Origin: Leucobacter sp. L43
Lineage (GTDB): Bacteria; Actinomycetota; Actinomycetes; Actinomycetales; Microbacteriaceae
Reading direction: 5' to 3'
DNA: 64,000 nucleotides
Assembly: GCF_016597785.1 (NCBI RefSeq)
Contig: NZ_JAENJG010000001.1
Span: 1,488,001 to 1,552,000, forward strand
Shown here: one piece after another, positions 15,077 to 23,291 of the stretch
Layout: the number at the start of each line of letters is the position of its first letter
Numbering within the stretch: the stretch's first letter is position 1
Notes under the pieces: generated by a model
Seen by the model: only the letters and a program-made list of their open reading frames with translations
Told to the model about the DNA's origin: nothing
Databases searched by the model: none
Made by a program: the position numbers and the translations under genes

Positions 15077-15736
15077 GTGTTCCAATTCCTCCCCATGCCC
15101 CAGCAGATCTCCGAAGAGCGGCGACAGTCGCTCCTCACCGTACAGACGTCGACGCTCGGCCACCTGCGCGACTTCGGTTTCGTGCGCGGGCTGACGCCGA
15201 ACCGGCGCCCCATCCAGTTCGCCGGCACGGCAGTGACCGTGCGACTCCCCCACATGGATTCCAGCGCGCTGCACGTCGCAGCAGATCACCTGCGCCCCGG
15301 CGACGTGCTGGTCGTCGAGCAATCGGGTGACGAGCGCTCGAGCTTCGGCGGAATGGTCGCCTTCACGGCGAAGACCCGCGGAGCAGAAGGCGTGATCCTG
15401 GCAGGTGCGATGAACGATTTCGACGAGGTCCTCGAACTCGGGCTCCCGGTCTACTCGCGCGGCGTCTCCGCACGCACCACCCGGATCCTCGGCATCGAAG
15501 GCGCCATCAACGTGCCGATCACCGTCGGCGGCGTCGTCATCACACCGGGCGACGCGATCTTCGCCGACTCCGACGGCATCGCCGTGCTCACCGAGGACGA
15601 GATCGACGACATCGTCACCGACTTGCGCGGTAAAGAAGGCGCCGAGCCGGCGAAGAAGGCCGAGATCACCGCCGGCCTCAAACTCTCGGAGTGGAGCGGT
15701 GCGGCTCAGTACTTCCAGACGAGCGGGGCAGCCTGA
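15077..15736 (+). CDS. RraA-like protein (aldolase/decarboxylase fold) with altered active-site motif
   Basis: 219 residues. It follows the RraA/HMG-CHA aldolase family through RPIQFAGTAVTVRL (about 39-52), GMVAFTAKTRGAEGVILAGA (about 93-112) and LPVYSRGVSARTT (about 124-136). In active aldolases the central motif is DG-x-x-RD, where Arg holds the substrate and Asp the metal; here it is AG-x-x-ND, so Arg is lost and the Asp kept. The enzyme may therefore act on another substrate, or not catalyse. Start GTG 15077 is chosen for GGAAAGG nine bases upstream; ATG 15095 is less supported. Overlaps the amidase gene (TGATG). Confidence 0.72.
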   Translation: MFQFLPMPQQISEERRQSLLTVQTSTLGHLRDFGFVRGLTPNRRPIQFAGTAVTVRLPHMDSSALHVAADHLRPGDVLVVEQSGDERSSFGGMVAFTAKTRGAEGVILAGAMNDFDEVLELGLPVYSRGVSARTTRILGIEGAINVPITVGGVVITPGDAIFADSDGIAVLTEDEIDDIVTDLRGKEGAEPAKKAEITAGLKLSEWSGAAQYFQTSGAA

Positions 15737-16539
15737 TGAACGAGTTCCGCCTCACCGTCGCCCAATTCTCCGCCACGCTCGACGTCGCCCGAAACCGCGA
15801 CCTCTCGGTCTCCCTGATCGAACAGGCGGCCCCGCACTCAGACCTCGTCGTGATCCCCGAGAACGCGATGTACTCCGATCCGACGAAGGAGCGCCCCGAC
15901 GAGGGGTACTCGGAATCTCTCGACGGAGACTTCGTCACCGCCCTGCGCAGCGCGGCGGCCGCCGGCAGCACGCACGTCGTCGCCGGGCTCACGGAGACGA
16001 ACGCTGGTACGCACCCGTACAACACGCTCGTGCACATCTCGCCGACCGGAGAATTGGAGGGCGTGTATCGCAAGATCCACCTGTACGACGCCTTCGGGTA
16101 CCGGGAATCCGATTCGGTGACGGCGGCGAGCGCGGACTCGCCTCTCGTCTTCGACGTGAACGGCATCACCGTCGGCGCGGCGACCTGCTACGACCTGCGC
16201 TTCCCGGAGATGGCGCGATGGCTCGTCGATCACGGCGCCGACGTGCTCGTCTACCCAGCCGCCTGGGCCGTCGGGCCGATGAAGGAACTGCACTGGGAGT
16301 CGCTGCTGCGGGCGCGGGCGATCGAGAACACCACGTACGTCGCCGCGGCGGGCCAGACCGGCCCGCATTGCACAGGCCAGAGTCAGATCATCGACCCCCT
16401 CGGAATCACGCGCGCCTCAGCGGGCGAGGAGACCGAGACGTTCGCGACGGCAGTGGTCAGCTCCGACCGCATTGCGCAGGTGCGCCGCACCAATCCGTGC
16501 CTCGAGAATCGGCGCTTCACCGTGGGCCCTCTGGCCTGA
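15736..16539 (+). CDS. nitrilase-superfamily amidohydrolase
   Basis: 267 residues with the complete catalytic triad: Glu42 in VVIPENAMYS, Lys113 in YRKIHLYDAFG and Cys151 in ATCYDLRFPEMA. The pattern resembles omega-amidase/carbamoylase-type members rather than true nitrilases. It would hydrolyse a C-N bond in a small amide in the cytoplasm. Its ATG shares a base with the RraA-like stop, so both are co-translated, and a GntR regulator follows. Likely processes the compound imported by the divergent ABC system; exact substrate unknown. Confidence 0.87.
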   Translation: MNEFRLTVAQFSATLDVARNRDLSVSLIEQAAPHSDLVVIPENAMYSDPTKERPDEGYSESLDGDFVTALRSAAAAGSTHVVAGLTETNAGTHPYNTLVHISPTGELEGVYRKIHLYDAFGYRESDSVTAASADSPLVFDVNGITVGAATCYDLRFPEMARWLVDHGADVLVYPAAWAVGPMKELHWESLLRARAIENTTYVAAAGQTGPHCTGQSQIIDPLGITRASAGEETETFATAVVSSDRIAQVRRTNPCLENRRFTVGPLA

Positions 16540-16553
16540 GCTACGATCTACGC

Positions 16554-17279
16554 ATGCAGCTCATCCCGGATGTATCGCACGCCCGGTTCGGCGGCTGGTC
16601 GGTGAAGGCACCGCTGCCGCCGGGCGTGCGGCCCCCCGGCATCAAAGCTGCGGACTACGCTTACGGATACCTGAAGAACCTCATCATCACGCTCGAGCTC
16701 GCTCCGCAAACCGTCATCACCGAGAACGAGATCGCAGTGGCGACAGGCGTCTCCCGCACTCCGGTGCGGGAGGCGTTCTCCCGTCTGCAGTCCGAGCAGC
16801 TCCTCACCCTCATCCCGCACCGCGGCGCCCTCGTACCCGAGATCACCCTCCGCGCCATCCAGGAACAGGCCATGACTCGCGTCGTGCTCGAGGGACACGG
16901 GGTGAAGTGGGTCTGCGACCACCGCGTGCCCATCGCCGGTCGCCTGTTCCACCTCATCGAAGAACAGCGAGCGATTCTCGAGGACGACCCCGAACGCATC
17001 GTCGACATGGTGGTCACCGACAAGGAGTTTCACTGGACGCTCGTGCAGGCGACCGGAAACACCGAGTTCGCCCAGCTCTACAACTCCATTCACGATCGCC
17101 AGGTGAGGATCGGCATCGCCATGTTCCAGGCCGTGCCCTCACGGCGATGCTCGGCTGTCGAACAGCACCTCGAGATCGCACAGGCCATCGAGCAGTTCGA
17201 TCTCGACACGGCCACCGCTCTGCTCGAGTCGCATCTTGTCGGAAGCCTCCCTGAGGTATCGGGCATCTTCCGGAACTAG
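16554..17279 (+). CDS. GntR-family (FCD/FadR-type) regulator
   Basis: 241 residues. After a 30-residue extension, the winged helix-turn-helix contains ITENEIAVATGVSRTPVREA (about 60-79) and the typical LLTLIPHRGALVPEI wing; the rest is an FCD-like all-helical ligand domain (DKEFHWTLVQATGN, then VEQHLEIAQAI) with His residues that may hold a metal. TACGAT (16542-16547) lies six bases before ATG 16554, so it can be transcribed separately as a leaderless message. Likely controls the RraA-amidase genes and the divergent importer. Confidence 0.88.
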   Translation: MQLIPDVSHARFGGWSVKAPLPPGVRPPGIKAADYAYGYLKNLIITLELAPQTVITENEIAVATGVSRTPVREAFSRLQSEQLLTLIPHRGALVPEITLRAIQEQAMTRVVLEGHGVKWVCDHRVPIAGRLFHLIEEQRAILEDDPERIVDMVVTDKEFHWTLVQATGNTEFAQLYNSIHDRQVRIGIAMFQAVPSRRCSAVEQHLEIAQAIEQFDLDTATALLESHLVGSLPEVSGIFRN

Positions 17280-17300
17280 GGCTGAGGTCGCGCTCTCCGC

Positions 17301-17807
17301 TCAGTTCTCTCGCGCTCTCGACAGCACGAATGATTCATCTCGGCGCCAGCGCTGCTCGCGAGTGTCCGTGAACTCCAATGCATGGACCTGATACTTCGCC
17401 GATTGCATGATGGGGCGGAGACGATCGCCCGTGTGACTCGGCACTTCCGCAGCGAACTTCCACGTGTACGTCTTCGAGTCTTTGCTCAGCTCGACGAAGT
17501 ATCGCCCCGGCGGCAGCATGACGAGTCGAATCGGCCTGTCGATCACTGCGTCGAACATTCGGACAACCACACTGACATCGCGGAACGCGGATCCCGAGCA
17601 ATTGTCGAGAATCACGCCGTACGTGCGTTTCCTCTCGTCAGGGTCAGTGACCACCCACGCCGAAAGTCGGCTTGCTTGCTCTCGAGCGTCACGCTCTTCG
17701 TCGGCACGCTGGCGGGCGCGATCGAGGTTGTAGGACCCCGCAGCGAACACCACGGCGGCCGCCGTCACCCATGTCGGAAGGTCTCCCAGCCAGCTCGGCC
17801 AATTCAT
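17301..17807 (-). CDS. 168-residue membrane-anchored hypothetical protein
   Basis: Unrecognised. ATG 17807 gives a short N-terminus (MNWPSWLGDLP), one hydrophobic helix (about 12-28, WVTAAAVVFAAGSY), then a charged, probably coiled segment (DRARQRADEERDAREQASRL) and a beta-rich cytoplasmic part with VILDNCSGSAFRDVSVVVRM. The layout (one membrane helix followed by a soluble sensor-like domain) is common in stress or phage-related hypothetical proteins. Start chosen by GAGGG ten bases upstream. Convergent with the GntR gene, only 21 bases apart. The 227 bases to the next gene hold nothing convincing. Confidence 0.65.
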   Translation of the reverse strand: MNWPSWLGDLPTWVTAAAVVFAAGSYNLDRARQRADEERDAREQASRLSAWVVTDPDERKRTYGVILDNCSGSAFRDVSVVVRMFDAVIDRPIRLVMLPPGRYFVELSKDSKTYTWKFAAEVPSHTGDRLRPIMQSAKYQVHALEFTDTREQRWRRDESFVLSRAREN

Positions 17808-18034
17808 ACTGATCGCACCCTCTTTCGTCTCGGCGGCATGCATGCTCGCAGTTCCGAGCCTTCCGCGCGCGGCCGAACGCATGTGCGAGATGTCGACCTT
17901 TCGGCCTCGGCAGGAGCGTCTTTACGCACGGGCGCCGCCATCGTCCGCGGTTTGAACCGTCGCGTGCGCGCCTACTTCCGCGAAACCGAGGGTTGATGCC
18001 GAGCGCGGGCAGAGCGGGCGAGCGCGGGCCGCCG

Positions 18035-18694
18035 TCAGCGCGGGCGGAGCGGGGAGTGCTGCTGCACCCAGCTGTACATCGACACCGCCGCAGCGGCCGA
18101 AGCATTGATCGAGCGCGTCGACCCGTACTGGGTGATCTCGACGACGGCGTCGGCCGCCGCGATCGCCTCCGCGGTCAGGCCCGGTCCCTCCTGACCGAAG
18201 AGCATCACGCAGCGCTCCGGCCAGTCGAAGGTCTCCATCGGCACGCAGCCGGGCACGTTGTCGATCGCGATGATCGGGATCCCCTCGCCCCGCGCCCACC
18301 CGACGAGCGCGGTGACATCTTCGCGGTGCTCCACGTGCTGGTACCGGTCGGTCACCATCGCGCCGCGCTTGTTCCAACGGCGGCGACCCACGATGTGCAC
18401 GGTGTCGGCAGCGAACGCGTTCGCGCTGCGCACGATGGACCCGATGTTCATGTCGTGCTGCCAGTTCTCGATGGCGACGTGGAAGGGATGACGATGCTCA
18501 TCGAGGTCGGCGACGATGGCGGCCATGTTCCAGTACCGGTAGCGGTCGACCACGTTGCGCGTGTCGCCGTGCTCGAGGAGTTCAGCGTCGTACTGCGCTC
18601 CAGTCGGCCAGGCGTCGCGCCCTCCCGGCCACGGCCCGACCCCGGAGGTCGAGCGCTCGGGTGTCGGGTTGGCCAGGGGCGCTGCGTCGTTCAC
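18035..18694 (-). CDS. SpoU/TrmH-family RNA 2'-O-methyltransferase
   Basis: 219 residues. The three SPOUT motifs are present: NIGSIVRSANAF (motif 1, about 82-93), MLFGQEGPGLT (motif 2, about 163-173) and QYGSTRSINASAAAAVSMYS (motif 3, about 188-207). These enzymes use S-adenosylmethionine bound in a knot to methylate ribose in tRNA or rRNA. The N-terminal 60 residues are poorly conserved. Start GTG 18694 has GGGAGA upstream. A housekeeping gene among catabolic ones. Confidence 0.87.
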   Translation of the reverse strand: MNDAAPLANPTPERSTSGVGPWPGGRDAWPTGAQYDAELLEHGDTRNVVDRYRYWNMAAIVADLDEHRHPFHVAIENWQHDMNIGSIVRSANAFAADTVHIVGRRRWNKRGAMVTDRYQHVEHREDVTALVGWARGEGIPIIAIDNVPGCVPMETFDWPERCVMLFGQEGPGLTAEAIAAADAVVEITQYGSTRSINASAAAAVSMYSWVQQHSPLRPR

Positions 18695-18726
18695 GCGTAG
18701 ATTCTCCCACGCGCGGCCCTTCTGCG

Positions 18727-18784
18727 AGCGGGGTCACTGTTGGTGCGTGTCGGGCGCGGGACACGCACGAAGAGTGACCCCGCT
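18727..18784. repeat. 58-base long stem-loop element
   Basis: Outer arms AGCGGGGTCACT (18727-18738) and AGTGACCCCGCT (18773-18784), a symmetric 4x4 internal loop, inner arms GTGCGTGTC (18743-18751) and GACACGCAC (18760-18768), and an 8-base loop. All 21 paired positions are perfect. No T run follows. It sits upstream of the methyltransferase gene and next to a GC tandem repeat. It could be a REP/MITE-like element or a structured RNA. Confidence 0.7.
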
Positions 18785-18790
18785 TGCAAG

Positions 18791-18868
18791 GTGGCGCAAG
18801 GTGGCGCAGCGCGGCGCGGCGCAGCGCGGCGCGGCGCAGCGCAGCGCGGCGCGGCGCGGCGGCGGCGC
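18791..18868. repeat. GC-only tandem repeat
   Basis: About 78 bases made nearly only of G and C, with an imperfect 15-base unit GCGCAGCGCGGCGCG repeated two to three times and degenerate GGC runs. It ends directly at the stop codon of the epimerase gene (18869). Such tracts expand and contract easily. Confidence 0.75.
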
Positions 18869-19885
18869 CTACTGGTGGGAGAAGGCGGCGTCGAACGAGG
18901 CCGTCGGGCGCTTCCAGAGCAGGGAGCGGATCCGCTCGATCGCCTCCGCCGCGCCATGCAGGCGGTCCATGCCCGCGTCTTCCCACTCGATCGAGATCGG
19001 CCCGGTGTAGCCGATGCTGTCGAGTGCGCGGAACCCGTCCTCCCAGTGGGTGTCGCCTCGCCCGGTCGAGACGAAGTCCCAGCCGCGCCTCGGGTCGCCC
19101 CACGGCAGATGCGATCCGAGAATGCCGGAGCGGCCGGTCTGGGGGCGCACCCGCGTGTCCTTGCAGTCGACGTGGCAGATGCGATCCGCGAAGTCGACGA
19201 TGAACCCGATCGGGTCGACGCCCTGCCACACGAGGTGGCTGGGGTCCCAGTTGAGCCCGAACGCCGGGTGGTGGTCGATGGCTTCGAGCGCGCGCACCGT
19301 CGTCCAGTAGTCGTACGCGATCTCAGAGGGGTGCACCTCGTGCGCGTACCGCACGCCCTCCCCGTCGAACACATCGAGGATCGGCGTCCACCGCCGCGCG
19401 AAGTCCTCGTACCCCTCGTCGATCACCGATGCGGGCACGGGCGGGAACATCGCGACGTACGGCCAGATCTTCGACCCGGTGAATCCCGTCACCACGTCGG
19501 CGCCGAGTTTGCGGGCGACGCGGGCGGAGCGCTGCATGTCGGCGGCTGCGCGCTGCCGCACACCCTCCGGGTCGCCGTCGCCCCATACGTAGGGGCGCAC
19601 GATGGCCTCGTGCCGGAAGTCGATGGGATCGTCGCAGACGGCCTGCCCCGCGAGGTGGTTCGAGATCGCCCAGACCTTGAGCCCGTGCCGGTCGAGCGTG
19701 TCGAGCCGGGACTGCAGGTACGCGTCATCCTCATCGGCGCGGGCGAGGTCGAGGTGATCGCCGGAGGCGGCGATCTCGAGCCCGTCGTAGCCCCACTCCG
19801 AGGCGAGGCGTGCGACCTCCTCGAACGGCAGGTCCGCCCACTGCCCGGTGAAGAGGGTGACGGGGTGCGTTGCTTCGTGGCTCAT
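18869..19885 (-). CDS. xylose-isomerase-like TIM-barrel protein (sugar isomerase/epimerase or lyase family)
   Basis: 338 residues. The AP_endonuc_2/xylose-isomerase-like fold is clear: start VTLFTGQWADLPFEEVARLA, then WGYDGLEIAASG. Metal ligands expected in the family are visible: Glu in AHEVHPSEIAYD, Asp and His in NWDPSHLVWQG, His in CHVDCKDTR, Glu in ISIEWEDAGM. It would isomerise, epimerise, or cleave an oxidised sugar in the cytoplasm. Last gene of the seven-gene sugar operon; ATG 19885 overlaps the preceding stop (ATGA). A GC repeat lies against its stop codon. Confidence 0.85.
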   Translation of the reverse strand: MSHEATHPVTLFTGQWADLPFEEVARLASEWGYDGLEIAASGDHLDLARADEDDAYLQSRLDTLDRHGLKVWAISNHLAGQAVCDDPIDFRHEAIVRPYVWGDGDPEGVRQRAAADMQRSARVARKLGADVVTGFTGSKIWPYVAMFPPVPASVIDEGYEDFARRWTPILDVFDGEGVRYAHEVHPSEIAYDYWTTVRALEAIDHHPAFGLNWDPSHLVWQGVDPIGFIVDFADRICHVDCKDTRVRPQTGRSGILGSHLPWGDPRRGWDFVSTGRGDTHWEDGFRALDSIGYTGPISIEWEDAGMDRLHGAAEAIERIRSLLWKRPTASFDAAFSHQ

Positions 19886-20766
19886 AGACGGCCGCTCCTT
19901 TGCAGCTGGTGGTCGGTGAGGAAATCGTAGGTGATGCGCGCGAGCGCGTCCTGCGACTCGGCGAGCGGTCGCCAGATCGACGCTGCGGTCGCGATCGTGT
20001 CGTTGTCCCCGGTGAAGCTCTCGAGCGTGAGCGGGCCGGTGTACCCGACGTCGTCGAGCGCGTCGAAGAAGGCCCCCCAGTCCGTGTGATCGGGGCCGGC
20101 CGGGCCTCGATCGTTGCCGCAGACCTGCACCACGGCGAGGTGCGCGCCGGCCGCGCGGATGGCTGCCGACGGCGAGCGCTCCTCGATGTTCAGGTGGTAG
20201 GCGTCCAGTGCGAGCGCGATGCCGGATGCCCCTGCGTCAGCGGAGCCCAGCAGCGGGTCGAGCACGTCGAGCGCTTGCGTGACCGTGTTGATGAGACTCG
20301 TCTCGTACCGGTTGAGCGGTTCGATCGCGAGCGTCACCCCGCGCTCCGCCGCATACGCGGCGACCGGCCGAAGGGCTTCGCGGAGCACTCGGATCGCTGC
20401 CGCGCGCTCGTCGGCGCCCATCCGCCAGACGCGGCCGGTGCGAGCGGTGAAGGGCCCGGCGACCGTCGGCGATCCGACCGCGACGGCGACATCGACGCAG
20501 TGCCGCAGGTAGGCCTGCGTCGACGCCCGAAACGCGTCGTCGAGCAGATCGCGCCCCGCTCCCATCGCCCCGACGACGCGCGCGCCCATGCCGAGCGCTC
20601 CCAGGCGTTCGGCCGCCAGCTCCGGCGACCAGTCCCCCGGTGACTCGACGGGCAACTCGAGCAGCTCGTACCCGATGCCGCGGGCGCGTTCCGCGATCCT
20701 CAGCAGCGATGCGTCTCCGAGCGGGGAGGTCCACACCCACGTGTTCACGCCGAGGGTTCTCCGCAT
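19882..20766 (-). CDS. second xylose-isomerase-like TIM-barrel protein (tagatose-3-epimerase-like)
   Basis: 294 residues. Start RRTLGVNTWVWTSPLGDASL, then metal-binding positions typical of D-tagatose 3-epimerase/hydroxypyruvate isomerase relatives: Glu in LAIEPLNRYETS, Asp and His in LALDAYHLNIEE, and Glu in LTLESFTGDN. The Rossmann-less TIM barrel acts on ketoses or 3-keto sugars. Distinct from the next gene, with which it shares only the fold, so the two probably catalyse successive steps. It follows the binding-protein gene after an 84-base gap with a strong hairpin. Confidence 0.83.
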   Translation of the reverse strand: MRRTLGVNTWVWTSPLGDASLLRIAERARGIGYELLELPVESPGDWSPELAAERLGALGMGARVVGAMGAGRDLLDDAFRASTQAYLRHCVDVAVAVGSPTVAGPFTARTGRVWRMGADERAAAIRVLREALRPVAAYAAERGVTLAIEPLNRYETSLINTVTQALDVLDPLLGSADAGASGIALALDAYHLNIEERSPSAAIRAAGAHLAVVQVCGNDRGPAGPDHTDWGAFFDALDDVGYTGPLTLESFTGDNDTIATAASIWRPLAESQDALARITYDFLTDHQLQRSGRL

Positions 20767-20801
20767 GATGCTCCTCTCCAGAGCGATCGGTCGACGGGAT
20801 G

Positions 20802-20840
20802 CGCCGGAGGGAGCGCGGTTCGTCCCCGCTCCCTCCGGCG
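20802..20840 (-). terminator. intra-operon stem-loop after the binding-protein gene
   Basis: 13-bp perfect stem CGCCGGAGGGAGC (20802-20814) / GCTCCCTCCGGCG (20828-20840) with a 13-base loop, 11 bases past the stop of the binding-protein gene and before the epimerase genes. No T tract. It probably attenuates transcription or protects the upstream message, giving more binding protein than enzymes. Confidence 0.7.
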
Positions 20841-20850
20841 TCGCACCCGC

Positions 20851-22068
20851 TTACGGGATCTGGCGATCCTGCCAGACCTTCGGGTAGCTCGGCAGGTTCT
20901 CGCCGCCGAACTTCGCGTAGTGACCATCGGGCATGCCCTCGTTGAGCTCGAGGAACTCGTCGAGGTCAGCGTCGGTGATCGGGCTCTGCGGCAGCACCCA
21001 CTCGGCCGGCACCTCTTCACCGTCGAAGATCTTCTCGAGTGCGAGCAGCGGCGTGCGCCACTGGAAGTTCGAGTACACGGGCGCGAGAGCGGTGAGGCCG
21101 GTGTCCTTCCACTTGCGCAGGAAGCTCAGCTCGTCCTCGCCCGTCATCACGGGGTACTCCTTGCCGGCATCCTCGAACGCCTCGATCGCAGCGACCGCAC
21201 CGTCGCCGGCGTCCATCCAGACGCCCTGCACGTCGCCCTTGGCGAGCTCATCGGAGATGATCTTCTTGATCTCGGCAGGGTCGCCGCCCGAGAAGTAGTC
21301 GACCGCTTCGATTCCGGCCTCCTCGAAGAGCTTCTCGGCGCCGGCCCAGCGCTGCTCGAGTACGTCGACGCCGGGCAGAATGCGGAGCGCGATCACCTTG
21401 TCGCCCTCTTCGAGGTTGTCGATCAAGAACTCGGCGGTGTCGATACCCCAGGCGAATCCGCCGATGGGGTGGATGAACGTGACCGCGCAGTCGGTCTCGA
21501 CGCCGCGGTCGAACACCACGACGGGCTTCCCGGTCTCGCAGGCGCGTTCGACGGCCGGCGTCATCGCCGCGGTCGAGTTCGGCGAGATGATGAAGCCGTC
21601 GCAGTTGCCCTCCGCGATGAAGTAGTCGATGTCGGCGATCTGGGTGTCGTCGCTGTCCTTGGCGTCGCGGGTCTCCATCTCGGAGATCGCGCCAGACTCC
21701 TGCAGCACCTTCAGCTGCTCGTTCATCGTGATCCAGCCGGTCTGGCGCCACGGGTTCGAGATCGAGGCGTTCGCGAAGCACACCTTCTTCGCCCCGTCGG
21801 ACGCGAAGTCGGACGTGTCCTTCATCTCGGCGTTGATCATCTGGAGGTAGGGCTCGTCGTCCGGCCCTTCCGGGGTCACGCCGCGTTCCTCGTCCTGCTT
21901 GTCGAAGAGCTCCTGGTCGAACCACTCGGTCGAGTCGGTCGATTCAGAGGTCTCGGCAGGTGCTTCTTCAGCGGAGTTCTCCACCGACGGATCGGTGGTG
22001 CACCCCGCGAGCAGGATCAGCGATGCCGCACCGACGAGGCTCGCCGTAATGCTCAGCGATCGTTTCAT
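20851..22068 (-). CDS. ribose-type sugar-binding lipoprotein
   Basis: 405 residues. Lipobox LLAGC (Cys about 22), acidic Ser/Thr/Glu linker (about 25-65), then a Peripla_BP_4/RbsB-like domain with KKVCFANASISNPWRQTGWI and DGFIISPNSTAAMTPAVERA. It binds the imported sugar or glycoside outside the membrane. The ligand pocket cannot be read by eye. The start overlaps the permease stop (ATGA). It is the fifth gene of the operon, which is unusual because binding proteins more often come first. Confidence 0.87.
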   Translation of the reverse strand: MKRSLSITASLVGAASLILLAGCTTDPSVENSAEEAPAETSESTDSTEWFDQELFDKQDEERGVTPEGPDDEPYLQMINAEMKDTSDFASDGAKKVCFANASISNPWRQTGWITMNEQLKVLQESGAISEMETRDAKDSDDTQIADIDYFIAEGNCDGFIISPNSTAAMTPAVERACETGKPVVVFDRGVETDCAVTFIHPIGGFAWGIDTAEFLIDNLEEGDKVIALRILPGVDVLEQRWAGAEKLFEEAGIEAVDYFSGGDPAEIKKIISDELAKGDVQGVWMDAGDGAVAAIEAFEDAGKEYPVMTGEDELSFLRKWKDTGLTALAPVYSNFQWRTPLLALEKIFDGEEVPAEWVLPQSPITDADLDEFLELNEGMPDGHYAKFGGENLPSYPKVWQDRQIP

Positions 22069-23291
22069 GATCGGTTCTCCTTCTTCTGTTCGCCCCGCAC
22101 GGCAGCGGTGCCGGCGGGATCGGGTGACGGGGTGCTCCCCGTCGGATCTATCCCGGAGGTTCCGGGAGGTTCGTGAGTGCCGGCGGAGGCACCTGCGTCC
22201 GCGTCGACGACCGGACCGAGGGCGCCGGCGTCGGCCACCGCCCCGAGGCCCGATGTCGGCCGCTTGCGGCGTGCGCGGAACGCGGCGCCCGAGTATGCGA
22301 CGGCGGCGATGATGATCGCTCCCTGGATGGCGTCGCGCATCGTCGACGGCACGGAGGTGAAGTTCAGCAGCGTGAACAGCGTCTCCAGGGCGAAGGCGCC
22401 GGCGAGCGCCCCCCACACCGATCCGCGCCCGCCGCCGAGCACGACGCCGCCGAGCACGACCGCGGTGATCGCGATGAACTCGTAGCCGCGACCGACCGAG
22501 GGGTGCACTCCGGCGTACCCGACGAGCAGGACGCCGGCGACCGTGGCGCAGAGCGATGAGATGACGAACGCGGCCGTCTTGGTGCGCCACACCGAAGCCC
22601 CGGCGAAGACGCCGGCAGCCGAGTTGTCGCCGATCGCCACGAGCGTGCGGCCGAAGGGACGGCGGGAGAGCCAGGCCGCGACGGAGACGACCGCCGCGAG
22701 CACCAGCACGGCCCAGGGCAGCAGCCCGATGACGGGGAGCCCCTCGATGCCGCCGCGGCCGACCTGCCGGAACGAGTCGGCCGGGTTGCCCGTCGCCGCC
22801 CCGCCGGTCCACCACATCACTCCGCCGTAGAGCACGAACATCATGCCGAGCGTGACGATGAACGACGGCACCTTCAGGAAGGTGGTGACGATCCCGTTCA
22901 CGATGCCGACGACCGCGCCGAGCACGATCAGCAGGAGCAGCACCGGAATCACCTTCGCGTCGTCCTGCCCGATGAGCGTGCCCGCGAGGACGACCTGGGT
23001 GGTGACGAGCGACCCCTGCGAGAGGTCGAACTCACCGCTGACGATGACGAAGTACTGGCCGATCGCGACGAGCGCGATGGGAGCGACGCGCTGGATGTAG
23101 CGGACGAGCTGACCGGGTTCCGCGAACGACGGGTTCAGGATCGCCACGGCGACGAGCAGCACGAGCAGCAGCAGGTAGACCGCGCCGCGCGGGCTGATGG
23201 CGGCGCGCGCGAAGCGGGCCAGTCCACCGGGAGCGGGGGCTGCGGCCGGAGTCTCGACGGGGCGGGTGACGCTCGGATCGGTGGCGCTCAT
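22065..23291 (-). CDS. ribose-type ABC permease with long polar C-terminal tail
   Basis: 408 residues. About eight to ten helices between 30 and 345, with VSGEFDLSQGSLVTTQVVLA (about 105-124) and the family loop GRTLVAIGDNSAAGVFAGAS. GGVVLGGGRGSVWGALAG is the conserved C-terminal motif of the RbsC/BPD_transp_2 family. The last 60 residues (about 345-408) are a Pro/Gly/Asp/Ala-rich cytoplasmic tail not usual in RbsC. Pairs with the other permease as a heterodimer. Confidence 0.88.
   Translation of the reverse strand: MSATDPSVTRPVETPAAAPAPGGLARFARAAISPRGAVYLLLLVLLVAVAILNPSFAEPGQLVRYIQRVAPIALVAIGQYFVIVSGEFDLSQGSLVTTQVVLAGTLIGQDDAKVIPVLLLLIVLGAVVGIVNGIVTTFLKVPSFIVTLGMMFVLYGGVMWWTGGAATGNPADSFRQVGRGGIEGLPVIGLLPWAVLVLAAVVSVAAWLSRRPFGRTLVAIGDNSAAGVFAGASVWRTKTAAFVISSLCATVAGVLLVGYAGVHPSVGRGYEFIAITAVVLGGVVLGGGRGSVWGALAGAFALETLFTLLNFTSVPSTMRDAIQGAIIIAAVAYSGAAFRARRKRPTSGLGAVADAGALGPVVDADAGASAGTHEPPGTSGIDPTGSTPSPDPAGTAAVRGEQKKENRS

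Noticed and set aside
17808..18034. Possible short ORFs between 17808 and 18034
   Set aside because: No start signal, no protein-like composition, mostly GC-rich near-repeats (GAGCGCGGGC).
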